DNA of 64,000 nucleotides from Sipunculus nudus (taxonomy: Eukaryota; Annelida; Sipuncula; Golfingiida; Sipunculidae), in contig CM049308.1 in NCBI GenBank assembly GCA_026874595.1, forward strand, positions 53,955,624 through 54,019,623, given 5' to 3'. The position numbers and the translations under genes were made by a program. Of this stretch, positions 11,194 through 23,903 are shown one piece after another (the stretch's first letter is position 1; every line of letters begins with the position of its first letter). A model generated the notes under the pieces. It was not told the DNA's origin. It did not search any database and saw only the letters and a list, made by a program, of their open reading frames with translations.

Positions 11194-13825
11194 CATAATA
11201 ACTTACATAACAATGTTAACATATTACATAAAAAGGAATAAATATTTTCTTGAAATAAATGAATTATTCACAGTCATCTTGGATGTTAGCCATCACGTAT
11301 TTTCCTACAAGGGGCTTCTCAGTTGCATATATTTTGAGCCATTCGTAATTATATGAGCACCTTTTGTGTAATAAACTTTGTATATTAAAGGCCAGATTAA
11401 AATCAAATCCAGTTCTGGATACTGCTGACCAAGATTGGAAACAGAATCTAAAAAAGGACAACTAAAATTCTAAATTCTGCTACAGTTCCAAATACTTAAG
11501 AAAAAAATTGTTGTGGTCATTCATTGTGGTCAATCCATATGTAATAGCATATGAGCGTAAAATTCTAATCTTTATTGCAAATACTTGAACGAGTAAGTTA
11601 AGTATAATTCACTCAGTTTCTGACTAAAGAAGACCAGGATCAGATCTCGTTTTATCTTAATTTTCCCATTTGAATCATGATGAGTCATTTGAAATATTAA
11701 AAAAAAAAAAAAACGCAGTTCAGAATCTTATCGAAATTTGACGAAATCTAGTTCGCAGTCTTGACCATGCCAGTTCAATGTCGATTTTGTTTTAATCTGA
11801 CCCGCCATATATAAATATTTCCCTAGTTCTGATAACAAACGACTGCGCAAATAATAAACAACCCATAAGCAAACGAATGTCATCACATACCGCAACCTGA
11901 AACAAAAGTTTTCTTTTTTCAAGGCACTCCAAAACAAAGCAAACAATAAACATATAAATACCAGAAGCTTAAGTTCTTTCCAGGATCTAATCAAGAAAAA
12001 GTCATATTAAGTTCACATTTGTCCATAGCATTTTTGGCATCGCGTGAACACATTCTCAGTAATGAAGCACTACACAGGATTTGTTAAAATTTCAATATCG
12101 TCTTATGCTTTGTTCCACTATTTTTTACTCGCACTATTTAATAGACTATTCTGGTTCAGAACATAAAAGTGAAATATGTCAACTGGATTGTCCCTTAGAA
12201 TCTGGAGATATTGAAGTTCGATTTAAGTTTGGATGCTTCCGCACAGCACCCATTCTAAATCAGTTGTAACTATTCAACCGACCACAAACATCGTAAGCAG
12301 ACAGGTTAGTTTGGATGCAAAGAAAACACAGTCCTATTCAATTTTTTTTTAAAAATAAGTCTTTCTTCTCCTCAAATCAATAGTCACACATACGTAGTAA
12401 ACATGAAATAATTCTTGTGATGTGTGCACAAGACTGGTCCCAAAAGCCTAGTTATATATATTAAGAAGGTATTAGATGTTATTATTGAATCCTTATTTAA
12501 AATGAGATCATATACTTGCGCAGTGCCCTTTTGTACCTTGAATGTACCTATGGCGTTATATCCGCACATCAGAGAAGCGCATGCGCATTTTAACGCTCCA
12601 GAGAAAGATCAAGCAGGAAAGAAAACTGATACGCTTCGCCCTTCATCTCACGTGGTGTGAGCTTATTCCCCAGAGAAAGAACGAGTGCTTTCTCTCGTCC
12701 AAATGGAGATCAAATCTTTGTACCTTATGCAGCTAGAGACAAATCGTATATATGCAAAAGTGCATAAAAGTTGACAGAGCAAGGTGTTAAGAAAGGTAGC
12801 CTACATTTTCAAATATTGACTCTAGGCAAATGGAACGAATTTACAATATGAACTTGAGACATCAGTACAATATGAATCGGAGATATAATTATTACAAAAT
12901 GAATCAAGTTAACAAGGAAACTGCCCTGTGCTGTACAGATATGTGCCGTGTCTATGAACATGTGTAAATCCCTAATACTGCGGATTTCATTTTATAAAAT
13001 GATGTATGATTAATCTACATGTCTGGAGCAAGTGGCACTGCGTAACACTATCCTGCTAATTCTCAATCACTGTTTGTCCTGCATCGACAGATACACCAAC
13101 ACCAGTATCGCAGCTGCTCTTGAATTTAATTTTACACCTTTAAGAAATGTGACTCAGACCAGAGATTTATAATATCCCTGACGATGATTATTTTAATGAT
13201 AATAAATTAAACACCAGTTATACAGCAGAACTCTAGTTAACATCAAGCACTGCCAATATTCCTCTCTACCTCTGTCCTTCAATTCTTCTTTCAAGAAAAT
13301 TGTTTGCTTAAAGACAATTTGTGCGGAAAAAGTGCCATTCACTGCATTTTATTTTCATGTTTTAATAATCGTATTTTTTGGCAGACAAAGACCGATTAAT
13401 GTTTTGAAATAATTAAAAGTATTATTGCTGTGAAATGGCTGTATACTGACAGTTTATGACTTTTATTAGTTCATTTTGTAATTTTGTTAAGTCATGAAAG
13501 ATGGTCATTATTTTCACAGGACCATCAATTAAACCATTTGATCTTAGCGAACCATTGCTTTTCTGATATTACGAACAGCTGAACATGCTATAGAAGGGTT
13601 CTTCGTGTAACGCATATTTTACCCCCCTGAATAGTTAACACGATATGCATGATATAGTCACTTATCAACAAACCTGCTAAACAAGGTGTAATAGTTTTTG
13701 TAAACAAGGTGAATATATGGTGAGCAATATAACTATATTGATATAACTATAGAAAACTGCAACAAGAAATATCATGAACCAGCAGAGATATCCCCAAAAC
13801 ATGAAAACTATCATCGTGTGCATTG
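11194..13825. other. Intergenic sequence downstream of the gene
   Basis: No convincing coding exon on either strand. Minus-strand AATAAA hexamers occur (for example around 13461), too far from the stop to favour. Confidence 0.45.
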
Positions 13826-14075
13826 ACCTTATTTAATTTAATAAAGGTGTCTACCTTATTTAATTTGATACAGGTGTCTGGTCTACTTATATGTAGCAGG
13901 GAAATATGGCATCCAAGAAAATTTCTTTGGTTTAAACGTGGTAAGAAGAGCCAAGAATGGTTAAAATCAGAATATTTTTAGCTGTAAAACAATTTGGCAG
14001 CTGGAAAAAAGGGAAGATAAAAGCACGAAGGGGTGGAATATTGCTACATGGAAGGGATGGACACCAAATTGAATT
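13826..14075 (-). promoter_or_regulatory. Likely 3' untranslated region with ATTAAA poly(A)-signal variants
   Basis: Immediately downstream of the stop codon the sequence is non-coding. A 27-bp unit occurs twice in direct repeat (13826-13852 and 13853-13879). Each copy holds the minus-strand hexamer ATTAAA (13832-13837 and 13859-13864), about 215-240 bases past the stop. This is a plausible but unproven cleavage signal; canonical AATAAA occurs only further away. Confidence 0.35.
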
Positions 14076-14258
14076 TCACGTGACGGCATTGCCTATGTTG
14101 TGTTCTGCAGTGCTTGTGGTGCCCTCTGGTGACGATATCACCTGCTCTTCTTCATCATCATCATCATTATCGTCGTCGACGTCCTCATAGTCTACCAGAG
14201 GAGGAGTCTCGTGTACTGTCTGCTGATAATCTGTGATAAGCCGTGCAATCTGCCGAGC
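14076..14258 (-). CDS. Exon X: last coding exon, F3 closing helix and acidic tail (residues 1210-1269, stop)
   Basis: Acceptor CTTCTTATCAG, phase 0, then 60 codons and a TGA at 14076-14078. ARQIARLITDYQQTVHE is the closing helix of the FERM F3 lobe. After it comes a tail of Asp and Glu (DYEDVDDDNDDDDEEE) encoded by GAT/GAC/GAA repeats, then a polar end, ...GNAVT. Myosins VII and XV normally stop shortly after the helix, so the acidic extension of about 40 residues is a local feature and may be length-variable. Confidence 0.88.
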   Translation of the reverse strand, partial: ARQIARLITDYQQTVHETPPLVDYEDVDDDNDDDDEEEQVISSPEGTTSTAEHNIGNAVT

Positions 14259-17200
14259 CTGATAAGAAGATCAGATAAAAGAAATGTGTTCATGTAGAAA
14301 ATACTCATGTGGAAGTGGCAGTTTAAACAATATTAATACAAACATCATGTTAGCCTAATGCAAATGTTGAAATTTTGAATGCGAACAGACATAGGCTAAT
14401 TATTAAAATTAGTTGATACTTAGTTATGATGTGTAAATACTCCGGTCATTTGGAGTTTCCAGGCAGAGCTGCACTTTCTTAGTGTCTATCCCATTTTCTC
14501 CACACGGGCCAGCAAGAGATAAAATTATTGGCACTTTGGGTCGTTTCTTGTTCGAAACTTGTTTATTACATGTTTTTTAGTGTTTTCATTTTCTAATTTA
14601 CAGTTAAGTCTGTCATGATAATGTACAAGACTATTATAGCTTAAAAGGGAGAGAGTATTAAACTAATAGATGCATAAAAAAGAGAACTGAAATACACATC
14701 GAATGGCCAATTCGTCAAGCTGCTTTAGTTAGGAGGGTCGCACAAATGGATTTACGTACGACAGAATCGAAATACAAAGAATCTTATAATTTGTAAGATT
14801 TTACCTATGAACCTACCTCTGTAGTTTCTACCTCAATACTGGCATTGACCTCCGGGGTTTTCGTATCTATTGTTAGACGCCTTTGGCAAGGGGTGACTTG
14901 CATAATACTGTCATACGTCAATGTGTAGTAGACCGTCTGCAAAACAGTACGTTTAACTGATACTAGTATACAACATTCAGTATGGCACAAAATGGGATTA
15001 TGATAAGCCAATTTCTACCCAATATCATTCATGAGATTATCTGGCAAAACATTTGTGAAAAAAATCAAGACAACGTTAGGGCATTTAAATCGTGGTTACT
15101 TATATTTACAGTGAAATTGCAATTGGTGAAGCAAAGAAAGTCTCAGAAAGAAATCACTTAATTAGCCTCTTAACCCCATATAATGACATATATAATAACG
15201 AATGACACTATAGCTGAATCCCCAATATAATTTTAAAACAGTAACTTTAACACAAGAATTGTTCCATGCATAAGGCTGCCTTTCCATGAATGCAATTTTT
15301 CTGCGATGCGATGGCGCTGCCTGCAGAGGATATACCAAGCGGAGCGTTGAACGCGTGTCGCAGAAATTAAAACATGCGCGATTTTCGCCGCGCCGTGTAG
15401 AACGCACGCGTTCGCCGCATTGAAAGCCGCGTACGTTGAAAGGCTTCATGAATAAAACACTGCAGGGATTCTGACCGCCAACGCAACGCCATTGTACCGC
15501 AGAAAAATCGCGTTCATGGAAAGGTTCTGGCGGCGCGTTCACCGCGCGGTATGCCGCAAAGTATCCCGCGACCGCCCCGCGCTCATGGAAAGGCAGCCTG
15601 AAATCTTAGCAAATACATGCTATTTTTACATGCGTAATAACATGTTCGTCTAAAATAAAAGGCATGTAGTTTAAATAGTCCACCATCAGTCTCGTTTTAC
15701 AAGACAGTTTTACACATTCAGAATTTTAACTGTTTAAATAATTAACATGTACTCTGTATATAACTGTTAGACCGAAAGCAAACATCCGGGGCTCGCATAC
15801 CTGACCCCTGACCTCCATTAGGTGCACACCAAGTTGTGACACAGCTAACCACAGCTGATCAGGAAGGGCAGGCATATTCGTTTGCTACAAATAATCTAAC
15901 TGATTACACAGGGTAAACACGAGCTTACATGAATGAAAGATTTTTGTCCATCGCTTTATATACTGCAATATTCTTAAACATTTTATGTACAGTTGTCGAT
16001 TTCCCAAGTGCTTTGCGGGCCAACTCATCAATAAGCAAATTTAGACAAGAAGAAATAGTATGATGTGCTCCAGTCATTAATGTTATTTCAAGGCCGTAGT
16101 TACATTCTGTCACTGATCAACCAAATATTCTTAGTGCTGCGGATAAACATGGATGTATGTATGAATAAAGATACAGCTGGGGCAGTAAAATTATAGACTC
16201 GACAATAAAGCTTAAACAACCATCACTCTGCAATTGGTATGCAATATGTACCGACATGCCTCTTATTTTGATGGAATTAATGCGAAACGTTTGGCAGAAT
16301 ATTGACAACCGACCCTATTTATTTACCCATTTTCCTGAATAATTTGACAGCAAAGAAAGGGTAACGTATCAGTTTAATAATAATATGAGTTTTGTCATTC
16401 TAAATTTATCTTATCTGTTGTTTCATATTAAATTGTAATGACCGCTAGGACTTACAGCAACTGAGAAGAAAGTGGCGCCATACAATGGCCAATTCTTGAG
16501 CACGTCGAGAAAGGCAACATCCGCAGTGACCGTGGTGAGGCCGCCGAGCGACTGGTGCACGTGTGCTATCTCCGCAGTGTTGATATAGTCCCTGAGAGTC
16601 CGAGGCAACACACGCATTACCGACCTGCAAACATAATAAGATAAAAATAATGATTTCTACAACTGGGAAAAACAAAGGACTTAGGTAAAGAAATTCCGCT
16701 AACGCTACATTATTTCCAGACTCCAGAATTTAATGAAAACCTCTGGTCTCAAGTTCTCTCGGTCTTAAAGGGACCCAATCACTTATCTGACCTTAATAAA
16801 CTAATGGTAATCCCATGATGCTTTCATGAAAACAGGCCAGAAAACGTGGATATCACCGCACACAGACTGCTTGTTTTGTTTGTATCAACGAGTTTATAAT
16901 GTGTGCGGGCCCGCCCAAATAATCAAAACAAATTCAACAAGGTTATCTGGAAGCAAGTCAGATAAGCCAGATCTTTGCAAATGGCTTTTTGCAACAAGTG
17001 ACCTTTCTGGCTTCTGCCTCCGCATATATGCAACTTACCACATTAGGTTATATGTTCTCTCCGTTTGTCAACATTGCTCTGTTTACAAACATGTTGTTGA
17101 GAAACAAACTCATACATCCTTTACGAAGGCCTTATACGAACTTTTCACAACAAAAATAACCCTAAGATAATTAATATATACACAGAGGAATCCAGAAATC

Positions 17201-20200
17201 ACATACATTTTTTTCCCAAAGGTAAATGATTGTGCAGCTTTAATATGACTAAATTCCTCATTTAGATGTCAATACTGGTAGCGGTATGCCTTAAACTTCA
17301 AGGAAAACCGATGTAAAAAACAGCCAAATGATAATGCTACACCTGCATCTCAGTAATATGCTCCGTAATAAAATGATTGTGTGTTTTTTTACTTTTAATT
17401 TTCTTGCTAGCAATATTAATATTAGACTCTGTATATTAAGCCGCTGTTCATACGTTAAAAGGGCAAAAAGATTATACGGTTTTTTTTGGAGATGGATGTT
17501 TATGTTAACTTACGCATAGTCCTGGTGCAGGACGTCATTAAAGTCTCCAAAGTCCGCTTGCGCCGTCAAAGCGCAAAGCCGTACCTACAAAATATAGAGA
17601 AGGTTCAGAACTTCAACAAGGGTAGTGTCAGTCGCTACAGTCCTAAAATTGGGCAAACTACAACAATATTATTCTCCGCATAGGCCAACCCTACACATTT
17701 TCCTTCTAGAATGAAAACAAAAGTAATGCTGCACTAACCAATTAACAGAATTTACACTTCATACAACTACTTTCATTTAATTTCTGATTAAAGGAAAAAA
17801 CTGTTGTCGATTTAAATAAAAATAAGTTATAGCCACTCACAGCATCCTCCTTCGTTAGAGGCACCTTGCCTTCGAAGACATCTGTAACAGACTGGTGGTA
17901 CAAGACTTCAACCTCTAGAGGATCTAGCGGGTTGAAGAATGGCTCCACAAACAGCCGCTTCTGTAACACGCAACAAACTAAAATTCAATAGTGAATACGT
18001 GTAGCTAGTTTGACAAGAAATTTATCTCTTTGTGAAGAATCTAATTTGTTTTAAACTCATAAGTATAAGCTATTTTGACAAATTTATAAAATACTAGAGC
18101 ATTTCTTATTACCTGAACCAATATTTACTGTCGCTCGAAAGCTCGTAAACATACTTCTTCTACAAAAGTACAGGATATTCTGAGTCCAGCTGAAGAAGCA
18201 TAAAAATGGACTCGTACTTTAATAACTGCTATATCCTTGTCTGTTCACCAGGATTAATATAATTAATATAAGATTTATAATACAGGATAAACAGACGAAA
18301 CCACTGGGAAGCGTCGAACAGTATACTTGACCATTAAATGGCAGGTGTCGCTGCGTGCAATGTGATCCCCCTCCCCATGGCTCACCTTTAAATATTGTTT
18401 AATAGCGTTTCTAGTGCGTTAATATATGTACATAGATTTAACCATGGATATTAGACGTACCTTGAAGAGGAATTTGCAGTCTTTCAATATAGAATCTTCT
18501 TTGTTGAATCTTTCCCAGTCAAATAAACAATCAGCCAGTTTTTCTTTAGGCGATAAAGGATATTCTGGGAATAATAAAAAATCACTTTTACAAGTTCGTT
18601 ATCGCACATACACTGCAGCTGCAAATATTGGAAGTTATGATTGTAGTACCGGTATGTTACAAATTTGCCAGATGTAAATGTTTAACTTAAAGTCAAAATT
18701 AAATTTTATTGCTAACATCACTGTAATGCAAAATATAATGCTTAATTCTGAAAATATAAAGTAAAATTTAAAAAAGTCAAATTGTAAAATAGTGTCATAT
18801 GTTTAATGATTAAAATCTTTAACTTTTCGTAGTAGGTTGAAAATAACTGTTAAATGAAATAGTGTGGTACCAATTCACTTGGATTTTATGCCCATCTATT
18901 TGGCGAAAAGTGACAAGTCCACATAAAACTTACCTCCGTTAGGAGTTACGTTGAAGAGCGCAAATCCTCGTGCTTCGGGTTTTATACCAATATTACATTT
19001 CATAAGCTCAACGCCCTGGTAAAACATGATTGTAACATTCATGTAACCTTATAAATTGCACATTTTTACATTAAAGCATACAAAATATAATCAGGTTTTA
19101 AATTTCGGGTAATATTGTGTGCATTTGATGAGAGAGCAAACATAAAGAAATATTTCACAGTATTATTGATATGCGGTCGTAAAACGTTAACCATGACTCT
19201 AACAATACTGAACAGAGGTATTAAGTGACGTCCAGCTTGATCAAAACAGACCTCTTCGCTGAATGGACACCACTTTTGGTAATACATTGTATCAACTAAA
19301 GCTAGCAAGGAAATGATTATGCCTTAGCATTCTATTGAGACAACCCTGCTCTATGGTCGCTCCTTCAGAAACGAAAAAATGTAATAAAAAAGTGAGTGTT
19401 TAACTTTCAGTCCTAAAAATGAATAAAATTAAAGAAAAATAGAAGACACAGAGATGAATAGCTAAAAGCTGTAAATCTGATGGACGTCACGCCTAGTCAA
19501 ATGCACTTTTTAAAAAGTATAAAAGAAGTCTTGCTTGAAAAAGTATGTTACTTTTAAAAAGTATAGATTGACAGCACTGTTAGAGCAAGATGTTTAGTTG
19601 ATAATAGTCTGCCAGTTTGTCTTATTACCGGACACTAAAGTCACAGAGCTATACTGGTATGCTTTTCTTGTGAGACTATACAGTGCTGTTGGTCGCGAGT
19701 CTTTTTATTATTTAATCTGATAAATTTAATATAAATTGGTCCGATAGCTGGATTCTGCACTTACAATGAGCCTTCGATTACCGAGTCACTTAATGGGAAT
19801 TTTGAGTGTTAATTTTCCCTGCTAACTTAGTGAATTTAATGTTAGTTTGCTTCACTCTAATTTTGCCAGGATTATTTCTAGAGGAGAAATTAATTATTTT
19901 AAGCAGTCGTTCATGTGTTGGTGTTCAATTTGTAACATTTTTATTGGTTTAATATGTTTATTTTGTTATATGGGTTTGTTTTATGAAACAGATAAGCCCT
20001 AATTAGGCACGGCATGGCTCCTTAACTTGAAGGAAACAGTAATTTAACCTCCGGATTAATAATTCAACGGAACTTTCAAATATTTAAGCAACGACTGTTT
20101 TAACAGCAAATAGGTTTCATTTGTGTTTAAAAAGACAGAGAAATATATGAACTCGCAGTTAAGAGGTAAAAATGTAGGCTACGGTTATCTGGTCAATATA

Positions 20201-21162
20201 AAATCAAGAAAATGAATGAAAGAAGTTAAATTTTTTTAATCTCGTATGGCGTCATTTGTACCCTCGACAAAATACAGCATATGATAAAATTGAATTATAT
20301 ATCATTATCTGAAAATAATTTAACTAAAACGCATCATTCATAAGTTAAATTAGCAATAAGATTCGGAGAAAACAAGGGTTGTAAGAAAATGCAGTTTTTT
20401 TTTAAACATCCCCTAATTGCTAGGCTGGCGAGGTTAACAGCATCAGTCATAATCTTATAAAAACTCACCTCTTCGGCTGTTGTCTGGGAATCAAACTCCA
20501 AGGGAAACGTGTTCCCATCCAACATGTTTACGAATTCTCTGATCTGGTGCCTGGAAGAAATAAAACACCTCATGACAAGCGAGGTCACGTGGTCGGACCT
20601 TGTCAGCTGACTTACCACCAAGGAGCAACGTGTGCTGACAAGAAACGTTTGAGGAACAGTCAAGATCAATATAAAGTCAGAAAGGCCAACAAACCTTAAC
20701 GTATTTTGACTTCTTATTCATCCTGCTCCTGGCGTTGAGTAATAAACTCTGTTTACTGTTATCGTCTATGTAAAATCTATTCATAGCGAATTCTGCCGGC
20801 TTAAACCTACTGTCTTTCAGGGTTTTGCGTACGGATATCGGATTCACACGCAGACTGGCGCTCTGTTAGTTTATAACCCTTCTTATAATCTATACTGGAA
20901 ACAAAATACCTCATCATTTAAAATCTTATACTTAATTGAAATATATTTGAAATACGTCACAAAGACATAACAACATAATTTCGTCAAGACGTACCTGCAC
21001 ATTATGTATTCGATTTCTTTGGCTGAGGGAGGACATCGCCGGTTCTTGTTCTTTAAACACCTGTAAACTCCCTGAAAGCAAAGCATGAAAGGGCAATCCA
21101 TATTAAGACGATAGGGACTTTAAAGATTGGTATGACTGCTGTTTATTTGAAAACGTTTGTCA

Positions 21163-21208
<46 letters not shown>

Positions 21209-21384
21209 TATAAAAATATATACACACACAAAGTAAAACCTCTAAGTAACGACCACCAACGGGACCTCGATAACGTGTTCGCATTTTCGAGGAAGACGTC
21301 AAAGCGAGGTCTGATACAAAGAGCAAAAAACCGTGAAATGTGGTTGTTTTTTAGGAGTTCGCTAAACCGAGTTATGCGAGGTTT

Positions 21385-21465
<81 letters not shown>

Positions 21466-23872
21466 TACCTTCAAACACTAATTCAGCATATAATTATTCC
21501 AATAATGTGGATTTCACTAGTGCATGTCTCGTTATACTGTTTTTCCGCTAACAATGACACTGAAGGTATAGACCAAATTGATAAAATATATATTTACATT
21601 TACAACAGCAAACCGGTCTTCTGAACCACCTACCGAACTTTCTCAAATAACTGAAACTGGTCCATACTGAGATCAACCAAGGCCCAATAGTCATTTCATG
21701 AAGGATCAGAAACCTCCAGAAAGGAAACTAATATTTGCAATGTGTGTCTTAGACCTTTTTTAACGATGTGTGATGTGTGTTCTTCTTAACCATATAAGAA
21801 GAAATTTTTTTTCCCAAAAAGGGCATTTGTAAAACAAACTGATTTTGTTATATTCAAATGTTTATTTATCAGTAAATAAATGTTAACTAATTTTGTAAGA
21901 TAAGTTTTACTTTAGAATTCCAAGTATAATTTCTAGTACAAAAGTGTTTAAGGTTGTCATCATGTATCCTACCATGATTTGAGAATTTGGGCGTGGTACT
22001 AAAAAAGGTTATTGCTTTGCCAACACACGCAACTAAAATTTATCTAGTTCCCGCCTTCGAGGCTGTCATTGGAGTGCTTTGGTGTCTCAATTACAGAACG
22101 ACGAGAGGTTTTATTTTTCCCGGTTTCTCGCTCACAGGGACTGCCATTTTGCGTACACAATAAAACCTGGACATTACAGGTCGCATGACAAAGTTATGGG
22201 TATACTGCAGTAAATATGATTTAAAACCCAGATGTCACAGGTCGAATGACAAAACTAGAAACGCACTCAGAGAGCACACTCCGCGAAGGCATTGTCAGAT
22301 ATGAAATATGTTTCCTTAAAAAAATTCCTGGATCCAGATGGTGATCTGGATCACCCCCAAATATTTAATCAATTGTTCCTTGTATCATTGCCGAGCTATC
22401 CTAAAGCTTTCAGCAAAATCCGTTTAAAAGTACGGCTAAAGAATTTATTTTCTTGGGCCTGACCTGTAAACAGAACCTGGCGATCTTGCCCTCATCGCTG
22501 GCTTTCTGTTGGGCGTGGACCTGCAGGTGATGGCGGACGTAGTTCTGTATGATCTGGTGAGGGGGCTTGGTGATCCAACACGACATCGCCATCAGGAACC
22601 AGTACTTCTCAACCACCTTGAACATATCTGAGGAAAACAGGAAGGAAGATGAAGTAATGTGCTTGTCAGTTTCGCACGGAGGATTAAATCACCGGCTGAC
22701 ATTACCCCTAACGTATTAGAGTTCGTTACAGGTACGTTTTACTGAAGTATCAGGATACATACGCCGACGATACGTGTATCGAAACATCGGCACTTGGGCT
22801 GTGAAAATACTCATGTGCCCTGAGACATCTGTAATACAAGGTCAAATATCGTTTAAGTATCGTGTGCACCCCTTGTGTCGATGCATGGAAGATATCTGAT
22901 AATCCGATGGAAAAAGTCACGTCCGACATTTATAAACACTCATGTATAGCTGTGTCATGTATAGCTGTGTTCACATTCATACGTCTATCCGGTACCGGCG
23001 ACGACAACGGCAATGCGTTTTGGGTATACACATTAATCCGGAAAAAAAATATAATCGAGGCAAAATCGCACGTGTTTGTTCATCACGTGGGCTTCCATGG
23101 CGGCGATATCATTCTAATTATTGCCTTTGATTTTAATCACCGATATAATTAATTAATCAAAAACGAAGACAGGAAGGAACGTATAGGAAATTATTTCATA
23201 CAATGTATAAAAATACAAAATAATTTCGATCATATTATCGTGTATCTAGACAACAGTTCTCTACCTTTTTTTCATCCCTTTAGCGGATATTTTGCCTTTT
23301 TTTACGGGCATTTCGGGACATCTACGATTTTGTCCGGCAACAGCAAAAAATCGTTCACAGAACAATTCGAAAAATATTCATATTGTCTTACCGCATTGTC
23401 GTTGCCGTGCCATACGCATGTGTACACTCCAATGGATTTTCAAACCACCAATTTTTTTGCTGTTGCCGCATTATGGTTGCCGGATTGTCGTTGCCGGAAA
23501 AACTAATGAATGTGTACACAGCTTTATAAGGCTTCTAAGGTGAAAGTTCATCGATATGAAACGAGCTGAAAGGCATCTGATTGGATAACTGTTTGGAAAT
23601 ACTTTTATTTTCACAGTCTATAAATACCTTATAATTGAGGATTACATCAAAGAACAATAATACTGAAACTGAATAAAAACTGTTTATACCTTATATATGT
23701 TTTGTATCGTATGAGGGAAGTATCGCAATATACGTATCGTATCTTCCACGAAATAATAATAGTTACAGACATTTGTATCGATGTTGCCTGTGATTACTTT
23801 ATTTTGTGATTTGGTTATTTTCTTAAATAATATTTCTTAATTGTTCCAGTAAATTTATTTCAGTTACCTAAC

Positions 23873-23903
<31 letters not shown>

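Noticed and set aside
10884-11198. 104-codon plus-strand frame
   Set aside because: Ends inside the 186-bp inverted-repeat element, with a low-complexity Lys/Leu/Phe composition.
15162-15542. 126-codon minus-strand frame
   Set aside because: It is produced by the CpG-rich MITE at 15273-15599, with its inverted ends inside the frame.
18426-18677. 83-codon plus-strand frame
   Set aside because: Antisense of the FERM-2 exon at 18461-18564, which has splice sites and domain match on the minus strand.
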